From Promethearchaeia archaeon (GTDB lineage: Archaea; Asgardarchaeota; Lokiarchaeia; Sigyniarchaeales; SOKP01): a DNA stretch of 64,000 bases. Both the position numbers and the translations under genes were made by a program. The DNA is taken from positions 310,001 through 374,000 of the forward strand of contig JAHQWK010000001.1 of the NCBI GenBank assembly GCA_029856145.1. The letters are read 5' to 3'. The notes under the pieces are model-generated. The model saw only the letters and a program-made list of their open reading frames with translations, ran no database searches and had not been told where the DNA came from. How positions within the stretch are numbered: the first letter of the stretch is position 1; every line of letters starts with the position of its first letter. Shown one piece after another: positions 44,895 through 53,031 of this stretch.

Positions 44895-46058
44895 TTAACC
44901 CCTCCGAAGGAGTATAACTGTGCCCATTTGCATGATATCACCCCAAGCTTGTGCGACACCGATTCTTGGGTCTCCTGGAATTTGTCTTTTACCAGCTACA
45001 CCTTTTAGTTGCCAATATAATTCACATACTTTTTGACCCATTGTGGCAGCGATCGGGTTCCCTACACCCAGCAGACCACCAGAAGGACAGACTGGAAAAT
45101 CACCATCTCGTTGTGTAACTCCTTCTCGTGTAAGAATAGGGGCTTCACCTTTTTTGCACAGTAAAAGTCCTTCAAGATGATGCAATTCCTTATATGAGAA
45201 TGGGTCATAAGGTTCAGCAAAGTCTATTTCTTTTCGTGGGTTTTCAATTTTAGCCATTTTATAAGCCATCTTAGCTGCTTGTGCTACATAACGAGGAAAA
45301 GCTAGGTCTCTATTAGTCCACATTGTACTATCTATGTTCCATCCTGTACCTGCTACATAAATTGGATCATCTGTAAATTTATGTACAATATCTTTATTAC
45401 AGAATATCAATGCTGCTGCTCCATCACTAGGTGGACTGATATCTAATCTGTTCACTGGCCAAGCCATTATCTCAGAGTTTAAAACATCTTCAACAGTGAT
45501 GCTAGGATCTGCTAATTGGGCAGAGGGATGACCAACAGCATTTCTTTTATTTTTTACTGAAACTAAAGCAATATCTTCCTTCTTAATGTTATAAGTGGTC
45601 ATGTAGCGGTTCATTTCCATTGCAAATAACCATACTAGATTAGGTGTAAGGGGTCTATCCAAGATTGGATCCCATATATGTCTAAAAGCTGTTTGTGGAT
45701 GAGGGTAACAATTACCCATCTTTTCTTCACATACAACTAAACATATATCGGCGACTCCAGAGGCAACATGCCACCATCCAGCAATAGGAGCAAAGACTCC
45801 TGTACCGCCTCCATTAAAGACTCTTACATATGGTTTGCCTACTGCCGCTGCCCCATCTATAAGATTTTCACCTTTCATATGAATTCCATCAAATGCATCT
45901 GGAGCACTACCCATTACTACCATGTCAATATCATCCTTTTCTAAGCCAGCATCTTCCATTGCCATTTTCGTAGCTAAAAAGGAAAGTTCTTTTCCAGTTT
46001 CTAATAAATGTCTACGAAATAGGGTCATACCGGCTCCTAAAACTGCTACTTCTTTCAT
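44895..46058 (-). CDS. Thiolase-fold protein with Tyr-Asp-Pro-Phe active-site motif, subunit B
   Basis: A 387-residue thiolase-superfamily protein. RVFNGGGTGVFAP has Gly at the cysteine position, FAEPYDPFSYKEL has Tyr-Asp-Pro-Phe where thiolases have His-Asp-x-Phe, and GLLGVGNPIAAT has Asn in place of the GHP histidine. The tyrosine at this position is what one expects of an Ltp2-like retro-aldolase. The gene is 15 bases downstream of the other thiolase-like gene and upstream of two DUF35 genes. It corresponds to the 22824 gene of the first operon. Confidence 0.83.
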   Translation of the reverse strand: MKEVAVLGAGMTLFRRHLLETGKELSFLATKMAMEDAGLEKDDIDMVVMGSAPDAFDGIHMKGENLIDGAAAVGKPYVRVFNGGGTGVFAPIAGWWHVASGVADICLVVCEEKMGNCYPHPQTAFRHIWDPILDRPLTPNLVWLFAMEMNRYMTTYNIKKEDIALVSVKNKRNAVGHPSAQLADPSITVEDVLNSEIMAWPVNRLDISPPSDGAAALIFCNKDIVHKFTDDPIYVAGTGWNIDSTMWTNRDLAFPRYVAQAAKMAYKMAKIENPRKEIDFAEPYDPFSYKELHHLEGLLLCKKGEAPILTREGVTQRDGDFPVCPSGGLLGVGNPIAATMGQKVCELYWQLKGVAGKRQIPGDPRIGVAQAWGDIMQMGTVILLRRG

Positions 46059-46073
46059 TTTTTTGACACCTCC

Positions 46074-47321
46074 TTATCCCCTCCTAAAAATTGCTACTGC
46101 TCCACTTCCTGAAGGAATTCCACGCCAAGCTTGAGCAAGTCCGACTTCTGCATCAGCAACTTGTCTTTTAGCAGCATGGCCACGAAGTTGAGTAACAATT
46201 TCTAGAGCTTTTTGCAATCCAGTAGCTTCAAAACAATTTCCTACACCTAGACATCCTCCAGATGTGTTTGTAGGAAGTGAACCATTAATTTCTAAGGCTC
46301 CTTCTTCAATTAATTGTTTTGCTTCACCAGGTCTAGCAAGACCTAAAGCCTCAAGATGTTGAAGTTCTTTAAATGAAAATCTATCATCAACTTCAACTAC
46401 ATCAATTTCTTCTCGAGGTTCTGTTATTTTAGCCATTTTATATGCCATCTTTGCTGCTTTAGTAGCATAGCCAGCATCCATACCTCTTGTACCCAGCCAA
46501 GGTGTTTCTGAACAGTATCCAAAACCAGCTAAATATATTGGTTCAATACCTAAATTTTCAGCAGTTTTATCATCAGCAAGTACAAAACACACAGCACCAT
46601 CAACATTAGGGCTGATATCCAATCGTTTAACAGGTTTAAAAAGATATTCAGATTTCATTACATCTTCAATTGAAATTTGGGCTTCATAATCTGAATAAGG
46701 ATTGAAGAATGCATTTTTCTTATTTTTCACAACAACAGCAGCGCATTGTTCCTCTGTAGTTCCTGTTGTTTTTAAATAATGTTGCATTTCTAAACCAGCC
46801 ATAAAATACGGATGAATTCTTTCCTTTTCATCAGAACGCCCTATTAATGGTTTAGGAGCTTCTGGAGTATATCCTGGGCTACCTCCATAATTAGGTCTTT
46901 CAACAGGTCCAGAAACCGGTCTTTCAAATCGAGGATCAAATGCGTGAAGCATAATATCACCAAAAGTTAGCAAATCAGAAATCTTACTATGAGCTTCTAC
47001 TGCTACAACATCTAAACGGCCCGTTTTAATTTGCATATAAGCGTTTGCCAATCCGAAGAGTCCATCCCCACATACAGTACAACAAGGACGTAAAAGTGCT
47101 CCAACTTGGTCTGGTACAAATTCATCGAAAATACTGAAACCTTCCCAATAGTCTTCTGCACATGTTATGAAGCTGTTTACATCTTTTCTAACATCAATAC
47201 CAGCATCTACATAAGCTTTTTTACAAGCTTCATACATTATTTCTTTCCAATGTATATCCGGAGTTATCGAATTAAAGTTGGTAAAACCAACACCGATAAC
47301 GCATACTTGTCTATCTGACAT
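46074..47321 (-). CDS. Thiolase-fold protein, subunit A, with Cys but altered His motifs
   Basis: A 415-residue thiolase-superfamily protein. RPCCTVCGDGLFGL places a cysteine at or near the nucleophile position, the only one of the five thiolase-fold proteins in the window to do so. VVEVDDRFSFKEL has Asp for the first His, and GCLGVGNCFEATG has Asn for the second, so it is still not a standard thiolase. It is first in the operon thiolase-like A, thiolase-like B, DUF35, DUF35, divergent from an acyl-CoA dehydrogenase gene. This mirrors the arrangement at 22274-27224. Confidence 0.82.
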   Translation of the reverse strand: MSDRQVCVIGVGFTNFNSITPDIHWKEIMYEACKKAYVDAGIDVRKDVNSFITCAEDYWEGFSIFDEFVPDQVGALLRPCCTVCGDGLFGLANAYMQIKTGRLDVVAVEAHSKISDLLTFGDIMLHAFDPRFERPVSGPVERPNYGGSPGYTPEAPKPLIGRSDEKERIHPYFMAGLEMQHYLKTTGTTEEQCAAVVVKNKKNAFFNPYSDYEAQISIEDVMKSEYLFKPVKRLDISPNVDGAVCFVLADDKTAENLGIEPIYLAGFGYCSETPWLGTRGMDAGYATKAAKMAYKMAKITEPREEIDVVEVDDRFSFKELQHLEALGLARPGEAKQLIEEGALEINGSLPTNTSGGCLGVGNCFEATGLQKALEIVTQLRGHAAKRQVADAEVGLAQAWRGIPSGSGAVAIFRRG

Positions 47322-47533
47322 TTTTTACCATCATTTTAGGTTTCTTTTTTTTTAATTTGAATTTTTAATATAATTTATTAATAGATCTTGGTTTTAATAT
47401 AGATTTGATATTTTATTGTTATGTTTTATTTTGATTAAAAATTTTCTAATTGAATGAATTAATATGGATGGGAAAAAAATCCTATTTGAGAGAGAAGAAA
47501 ATTTAAAATCATAAGAAAATTGTCTTATTTATT

Positions 47534-48823
47534 ATGGATACAAGACTCCCGGAATTTCCAAAATTAGAAATCAGTCGAATTATTCCTGAATTGGATTTAT
47601 TAAATAACCCAATACTAAATGTAAAAGAAAAGGAATTTTTAGCTGAGTTTTTTGAATATATGGAAGAAAATCTTGAAAAACATTTGAAAAACTTAGAAGA
47701 ATTAAATTATTCGGCTGAGGAACCAATTCAAGAAAAGAAACGTGAAATAGTAGCTAATTTTATGAAAAAACTAGCAGAAAAGGGATACTATAGTACTGTA
47801 ATAGATTTCGAAGACCATGATGTTGGAAATGTTACAAGAAATGCTCTTATAGCATTAGCCTTATGTGGAGGTTTTTGGTCTCCAAACAGTGATAGATATA
47901 TAAATGGGAATTGGAGTATTGAAATGGGTAGATTATCAGGAGGAACACTTTATTGCAATCCAGTGAATTATAAAGCTAATAATTTTCAACGAGAGAAATA
48001 TCTTATCCCTGTCGTAAAATATGGTTTAATGGCTGCCTCTGCTATGACTGAATTCATTGCTGGTAGTGATATTGCTAGAATCGAGTTAAAACTTGATGAT
48101 AAAGGAGATAAAGTAATCGCAAATGGAAAAAAACTTTTTATAACAAATGGCATGTTAGCAGACTATATTATTCTTTATGGGCGATTAAATAGTGGAAGAT
48201 TGGGTGGTATTATAGTAGATACAGACCATCAACAATTGAAAAATTTTGAATCTTCGAGAGTCAGAACTTATGGAATGAATGATGCTTTTGTCAGTCGTTT
48301 AGTATTTAAAGATACTGAACTTCCTAAAGAAAATCTTCTAGAAGGTGATGGTTTAGACATTATGTTTCATCAACTGACTGAAGAGAGATTAGTCATCAGT
48401 GCAGAAGCTATAGGTGATTGCATTAAAAAACTATTCTTTTCCCATAGTTTCGCCCTTCAACGTGAGCAATTTAAGCACAAATTGCATCAATACCAGATTA
48501 TTAGATTTCCAATTGCTGAAAATATGCGTCAAACAAATTTATTCATTTCAGCATTAATAAATTACGCACGGGAGATTGATAGTCGAACACAAATAGCTAG
48601 TTCTAAAATAATGGCTTCTCAGATAATGGGACTAAAAATTCAAACGTGTGAATTGGCATTTCAGAGTTCCATTGATTTATTTAGAACAATGGGAGGACGT
48701 GCTTTCACAGAGCAATATTGCAATGAAATGGGACTTCTTGACGCATTCTGTATGGTTCATGGTGGTGGAAGTCATTATGTGCTAGGAGATGCTGAATCAA
48801 GAAGGTTCTTTAAAACTAAATAA
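47534..48823 (+). CDS. Acyl-CoA dehydrogenase family protein, divergent
   Basis: A 429-residue protein of the same length as the homologue at 25935. The flavin domain shows AASAMTEFIAGSDIARIEL and NGKKLFITNGMLADYIILYG, and the C-terminus reads LFRTMGGRAFTEQYCNEMGLLDAF. Where the catalytic Glu usually stands (EGTxxIQ) it has VHGGGSHYV, again a glycine. Both dehydrogenase-like genes are divergent from a thiolase-like/DUF35 operon, which suggests a repeated module. A normal dehydrogenation with a displaced base and a different reaction are both possible. Confidence 0.85.
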   Translation: MDTRLPEFPKLEISRIIPELDLLNNPILNVKEKEFLAEFFEYMEENLEKHLKNLEELNYSAEEPIQEKKREIVANFMKKLAEKGYYSTVIDFEDHDVGNVTRNALIALALCGGFWSPNSDRYINGNWSIEMGRLSGGTLYCNPVNYKANNFQREKYLIPVVKYGLMAASAMTEFIAGSDIARIELKLDDKGDKVIANGKKLFITNGMLADYIILYGRLNSGRLGGIIVDTDHQQLKNFESSRVRTYGMNDAFVSRLVFKDTELPKENLLEGDGLDIMFHQLTEERLVISAEAIGDCIKKLFFSHSFALQREQFKHKLHQYQIIRFPIAENMRQTNLFISALINYAREIDSRTQIASSKIMASQIMGLKIQTCELAFQSSIDLFRTMGGRAFTEQYCNEMGLLDAFCMVHGGGSHYVLGDAESRRFFKTK

Positions 48824-48942
48824 TTAAGAAGCAAAATCCAGAGAATAATTAAAGATATCTAATAAATTGAATATATTCTAATTTTACTATAAATCTTAAG
48901 AGAATGCATTATTAAATAAAATATCTTAATTAGTTATAGATA

Positions 48943-49908
48943 ATGGATTACTACAAATTCGAAAGCTTCGATATTACACCGTTAGTAGAAGAACATCAAG
49001 GAAAAAGACTAGAAGATTTGTATCAAAATCATCGTATTATTAAAAATGACATGGGTGAATTCATTGAATTTTTCTGGGAACAAGGAGATATTCCAAATGA
49101 TATAAATTTATTTAAAACACAGAAAAAATTGTTGTATAACCTTAAAACGGTAAATTATATTGGAGAATTCATTGAGGAAAAATTAAAAAAGAGAGGAGTA
49201 AAAACTCTAACAGATTTAAAATTTAATTTAAATTTTAGTGGTTCAGCTAATCAAATTTTAAACTTAATAAAAAATAAGGATTATAAAACTCTAACAAAAA
49301 ATAGATATATTAACGATTTAGATGTGAGTTTTTGCTTTAATATCGAAGATTTCTTATTTTTAGACATCGAAACCTTAGGTATAATTGATAGCCCTGTCAT
49401 TATAGTGGGAATTGGCTTTTTTAAGAATGAAAAATTTAAAATCCACATATTTTTCACAAGAAAACTTGAAGAAGAAATAGCAATTTATGAGCATCTTAGA
49501 ACTGAAATATTCCCGAATTTTAAATGTTTCATTACTTATAATGGGAAAACTTTTGATATACCATATTTGGCAAATCGATTTTTATATTTTTTTGATAAAA
49601 ATCCGATGCTTTCAGAGGATGATCCACCATATGAAAAATGTAATACAAAGTTTCATCATATTGATTTATATCATCATTGTCGCCGCTTATTTAAAGGAAT
49701 ATTCAATACATATTCCTTAACAAATATGGAAGAAAAATTGTTGAATTGGACAAGAGAAAATACACTGCCAAGTAATCTCGTTGGTCTTTGTTATCGAAAA
49801 TATAATGAAAATGCTGAAAGATATATTGGATTAATAAAGGAAATCATTGAGCATAATTTTTATGATATTTATTCAATGCCATTAATTCTAAAAACACTTT
49901 TAATTTAA
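48943..49908 (+). CDS. RNase H-like 3'-5' exonuclease (YprB-type)
   Basis: A 321-residue protein. The N-terminal 130 residues contain a helix-hairpin-helix-like stretch (VKTLTDLKFNLNFSGSANQIL). The exonuclease domain has the four DEDD acidic blocks: LFLDIETLGI, ITYNGKTFDIPYL, HIDLYHHCRRL and HNFYDIYSM. This is the layout of the predicted RNase H-like YprB domain, which acts on nucleic acid ends. A single gene; it may serve DNA repair. Substrate not known. Confidence 0.82.
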   Translation: MDYYKFESFDITPLVEEHQGKRLEDLYQNHRIIKNDMGEFIEFFWEQGDIPNDINLFKTQKKLLYNLKTVNYIGEFIEEKLKKRGVKTLTDLKFNLNFSGSANQILNLIKNKDYKTLTKNRYINDLDVSFCFNIEDFLFLDIETLGIIDSPVIIVGIGFFKNEKFKIHIFFTRKLEEEIAIYEHLRTEIFPNFKCFITYNGKTFDIPYLANRFLYFFDKNPMLSEDDPPYEKCNTKFHHIDLYHHCRRLFKGIFNTYSLTNMEEKLLNWTRENTLPSNLVGLCYRKYNENAERYIGLIKEIIEHNFYDIYSMPLILKTLLI

Positions 49909-49936
49909 AAAGAAAAGAAGTATTTTTTTTTTCAAA

Positions 49937-50317
49937 TTAGGTATTTAAAAACCGTTCAATCGTTCTATAGAGATCCTCATCTTTGAATGGTTTCTTTATG
50001 TATTCTTTTGCTCCTTTCCCTAAAGCATCAGTTATTGTGAGCTCTTGTCCCATTGCACTTACTACAACAATTTTAGCTTTATTATCAATCTTTATGATTT
50101 CTTCAATGGCTTTTATTCCATCTGACTTTGGCATTATAAGATCCATAGTCACTAAATCTGGTTTTAATTCCTTGTATAGTGTTATAGCTTCATCTCCATT
50201 TAAAGCTTCACCTATGACGTCGGCATTTTCAATCTTTTCAACTACTTTTTTAATCCTATTTCTGATAAATTCGGCATCATCGACAATTAATACTTTTTTC
50301 TTCCCAGATTTTGGCAT
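49937..50317 (-). CDS. CheY-like response regulator (receiver domain only)
   Basis: A 126-residue receiver. Acidic pocket Asp13-Asp14 (LIVDDAEF), phospho-acceptor Asp59 (VTMDLIMPKSDG), the switch Ser87 (VVVSAMG) and Lys109 (YIKKPFKDED) are present. There is no output domain, so it signals by binding a partner. No histidine kinase is adjacent and no chemotaxis gene is seen. It is convergent with the exonuclease gene and has a TATA-like box upstream. Confidence 0.93.
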   Translation of the reverse strand: MPKSGKKKVLIVDDAEFIRNRIKKVVEKIENADVIGEALNGDEAITLYKELKPDLVTMDLIMPKSDGIKAIEEIIKIDNKAKIVVVSAMGQELTITDALGKGAKEYIKKPFKDEDLYRTIERFLNT

Positions 50318-50353
50318 CTTTAAACTTCCATTTTTGATTCAAAAATTAATAGT

Positions 50354-50362
50354 ACTTATATA
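50354..50362 (-). promoter_or_regulatory. TATA-like box of the receiver gene
   Basis: The minus strand reads TATATAAGT, ending 37 bases before the ATG of the receiver gene. This distance fits an archaeal promoter with a leader of about 10 bases. Confidence 0.4.
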
Positions 50363-50511
50363 TGAACTTAATTTTTTATTTTAAATCTTTACATTTCGAA
50401 AAGATCTGTATTATCCACACGAAAAACTGAATTTTTAAAATTCTCTTATTATGTATTTCAGTATTTTAGAAATATTAGGCAAAATTAATTTAATCTTAAA
50501 AATTCTTTAAA

Positions 50512-52206
50512 ATGATAAATATGGAAGTTTTGGATAAAAAATTATTTGATCAATCATGGAATTTTAAGAACAGAGATAAAATTATTCACAAATTCAAAGA
50601 AACTAATTATGATATTTTAGTTATTGGAGCGGGTATTACAGGAGCTGGAGTTGCAAGAGAAGCTTCTATGAGAGGTTTGAAGGTTGCATGCGTTGATATG
50701 CAGGATTTTGGGGCAGGGACATCCTCAAGGAGTTCAAAACTAGCTCACGGAGGTATACGATACTTAGCTCACGGTGATATGGATTTAGTTAGAGAATCTT
50801 CAACGGAAAGAAATTGGATGCGAGCACATATTCCCCATTTAATAAGACCAATTCCATTTCTATTTGTTGCTTTAGAAAGTGGAAAATATAAAAAACGAGA
50901 TATAGTAGGTGCTTGTAAAATTTATGACTTTTTAAGTGACGACAAATCCGAATTTAAAAATTATAAAAAATATAAGTGGTATTCTCCAGAAGAAATCTTT
51001 GAAATGGAACCTGAATTTATTAGAGAAGGAAATAAAGGTGGAGCAGTATATTACGATAATAATGTAGATGACGCAAGATTAACTATTGAAGTTCTTAAAG
51101 AAGCAGTAATTAGGGGAGCAGATGCATTAAATTATTGTAAAGTTATAGGTTTTATTAAGGATAATGGAAAAATTATTGGTATAAAGTGTAATGATTTAGA
51201 AAAGGATAGTAACTTTGAAATTAGAGCGACATTAATCATAAATGCAACTGGTGTATGGACTGATCAATTATTAGAAAACTATCCCGATGATATTCCAAAA
51301 CCTCTTATCCGTCCAACCAAGGGAGTACACCTACAGTTCAAACGTAAAGACGTAAAAAATAAAATGGCTACAATTATTCGCTCCATTACAGATGATCGCG
51401 CTTTTTTCGTATTACCACGAAATGAAAAATTTACAATTATAGGGACTACAGATACGGATTATAAGGAAGATTTAGCTAATCCGTTTTGCGATAAAGAAGA
51501 TGCTGATTATTTAATTGAATCAGTTAAACACTATTTCCCTAAAGTAGAATTAGATTATGATAAAATTATTTCTGCTTATGCGGGATTAAGACCTTTAATT
51601 ATGCAAAAAGGCAAATCTGAAAGTGAAATTTCTCGAAAACACATAATCTTTTTCTCAGGTGATGGTTTGTTAACAATCACTGGTGGAAAATTAACAGCCT
51701 GGAGGAGTATGGCCGATGATTTATTTAAAAAAGTTGAAGAAAGAGAATTGTTTCCAGATATTGGGAGAAAGAAAGAATTTTCAAAACAGAAATTTATTAT
51801 AAGTTTAGAAAAAGAAGAATGGTTAGATATATTTGATAAATCAAAGATAGGATTAGAAAGTGATATTGCTGAGCTTATATATCAACAATATGGTAAAGGT
51901 GCTATTAAAATCCTTGAAATGATAAAAGATGATGACTCATTGAAAGAAAAAATCATTAAAGACAATGATTTCATAAGAGCCGAAATTCTCTACTGTTTAA
52001 GATACGAACCGACTCCTCATTTAATTGATGTTTTTTGTAGACGAACTGAAATGTCTCTATGGATAGATCACAAAATAACTTTAAAGGCAGCTAGAAAGGT
52101 TGCCGAAATCATGGCAGATGAATACTCTTGGAACGAAAATAAAAAAAATCAAGAAATTGAGTTATATATGGATTACATTAAAAAAACAGTCTCATTTATT
52201 ACCTAA
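50512..52206 (+). CDS. glpA: FAD-dependent glycerol-3-phosphate dehydrogenase (GlpA/GlpD type)
   Basis: A 564-residue flavoprotein oxidising glycerol 3-phosphate to dihydroxyacetone phosphate. The FAD site is ILVIGAGITGAGVAREASMRG, followed by the conserved GAGTSSRSSKLAHGGIRYLA. RPTKGVHLQF, the IGTTDTDYKED loop and the DAO C-terminal domain (AEILYCLRYEPTPHLIDVF) are also present. No GlpB or GlpC gene is next to it, so its electron acceptor is unclear. In an archaeon this gene bears on how glycerol 3-phosphate is made or used, since archaeal lipids are built on the opposite stereoisomer. Confidence 0.93.
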   Translation: MINMEVLDKKLFDQSWNFKNRDKIIHKFKETNYDILVIGAGITGAGVAREASMRGLKVACVDMQDFGAGTSSRSSKLAHGGIRYLAHGDMDLVRESSTERNWMRAHIPHLIRPIPFLFVALESGKYKKRDIVGACKIYDFLSDDKSEFKNYKKYKWYSPEEIFEMEPEFIREGNKGGAVYYDNNVDDARLTIEVLKEAVIRGADALNYCKVIGFIKDNGKIIGIKCNDLEKDSNFEIRATLIINATGVWTDQLLENYPDDIPKPLIRPTKGVHLQFKRKDVKNKMATIIRSITDDRAFFVLPRNEKFTIIGTTDTDYKEDLANPFCDKEDADYLIESVKHYFPKVELDYDKIISAYAGLRPLIMQKGKSESEISRKHIIFFSGDGLLTITGGKLTAWRSMADDLFKKVEERELFPDIGRKKEFSKQKFIISLEKEEWLDIFDKSKIGLESDIAELIYQQYGKGAIKILEMIKDDDSLKEKIIKDNDFIRAEILYCLRYEPTPHLIDVFCRRTEMSLWIDHKITLKAARKVAEIMADEYSWNENKKNQEIELYMDYIKKTVSFIT

Positions 52207-52250
52207 TCCTTTCAAACTTTATTTTTTAATTATTGGACTCCATTAGAATT

Positions 52251-52285
52251 TAATAACAAAATAAATATATAATAACAAAATAAAT
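52251..52285 (+). repeat. 16-base direct repeat upstream of a membrane protein gene
   Basis: TAATAACAAAATAAAT occurs at 52251-52266 and again at 52270-52285, with a 3-base spacer. It lies 38-72 bases upstream of the GTG start of the membrane protein gene, in the promoter region, so it may be a regulator site or a local duplication. Confidence 0.6.
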
Positions 52286-52322
52286 TCAACATAAACTTAT
52301 CAAATTAAAGGAGTGAAATTTC

Positions 52323-52970
52323 GTGATTTTTCAAACATTTTTGGAACTCTTAGGACAAATGGCTGGGTTCTTTGTTTTGATCTTGGGAATTATGTGGTTA
52401 ATTTTCGGTGTGTACGAAGCAAAGAGAAGGGGGTCTGTAAAAAAGAGGAAGACGGAGGATTGGGATATGAAAGTAACAAAATTTCTTAAAGTTCTAACTT
52501 ATTTGGGTATTGTTCTTGGTATCTTTTGCATAATAAGCGGTGTTAGTGGATTAATGTATAACGTACCACCAAGTATAGCCTTTCTGAGTGGAGAAGTTAG
52601 TATTTTTACATCTGCGTTACTGATTATTTTTGGAATTCTTACACTTTTAAAACCCTTAAATGACCTTCCGATTGCAAGTGTGGTTGGGCTCTTAGCAGGA
52701 AGTGCTGTAGTAGCAGTTCTTGTAATGGTAATGCCCGCAGAAGCTTATGTAGTCATTGGATTATTTATGAACCCCACAGTATTTTTTGTTATATTATTTA
52801 TAATCATCTTTGCGATTATTGCTCTCACAGCAAAATTTTATATTGGAGGGTTAATGAAAATTTCAAAATTTATATCATGGCCTCCTATAGCCTTCATAGT
52901 TGCTGGATTCTGCTTAATTCAAGGATTCTTAGTCTTAGTGTTCGGAGTTTCAATAGGTTATCTGTTCTAA
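52323..52970 (+). CDS. Six-helix integral membrane protein of unknown function
   Basis: The protein has 215 residues. Helices can be seen at about 8-28 (AGFFVLILGIMWLIFGVY), 52-75, 82-105, 112-135, 145-165 and 185-212. A basic loop (RRGSVKKRKTEDW) follows the first helix. I do not recognise the family. The GTG start is supported by AAAGGAG 9 bases upstream. It stands alone, with a T-rich terminator after it. No channel or transporter motif is visible. Confidence 0.7.
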   Translation: MIFQTFLELLGQMAGFFVLILGIMWLIFGVYEAKRRGSVKKRKTEDWDMKVTKFLKVLTYLGIVLGIFCIISGVSGLMYNVPPSIAFLSGEVSIFTSALLIIFGILTLLKPLNDLPIASVVGLLAGSAVVAVLVMVMPAEAYVVIGLFMNPTVFFVILFIIIFAIIALTAKFYIGGLMKISKFISWPPIAFIVAGFCLIQGFLVLVFGVSIGYLF

Positions 52971-52973
52971 ATC

Positions 52974-52996
52974 TTTCTTTTTTTTATTATTTTTAA
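52974..52996 (+). terminator. U-rich terminator between convergent genes
   Basis: A T-rich tract (TTTCTTTTTTTTATTATTTT) starts 4 bases after the stop codon of the membrane protein gene and lies between it and the convergent radical SAM gene. It fits an archaeal intrinsic terminator. Confidence 0.45.
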
Positions 52997-53031
52997 TACA
53001 AACAAAATTGAATTCTAAAGGGTTAATCAAT

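Noticed and set aside
18777..47321. Annotation of the five thiolase-fold proteins as acetyl-CoA acetyltransferases
   Set aside because: The catalytic motifs do not support standard thiolysis; fold-level naming is safer.
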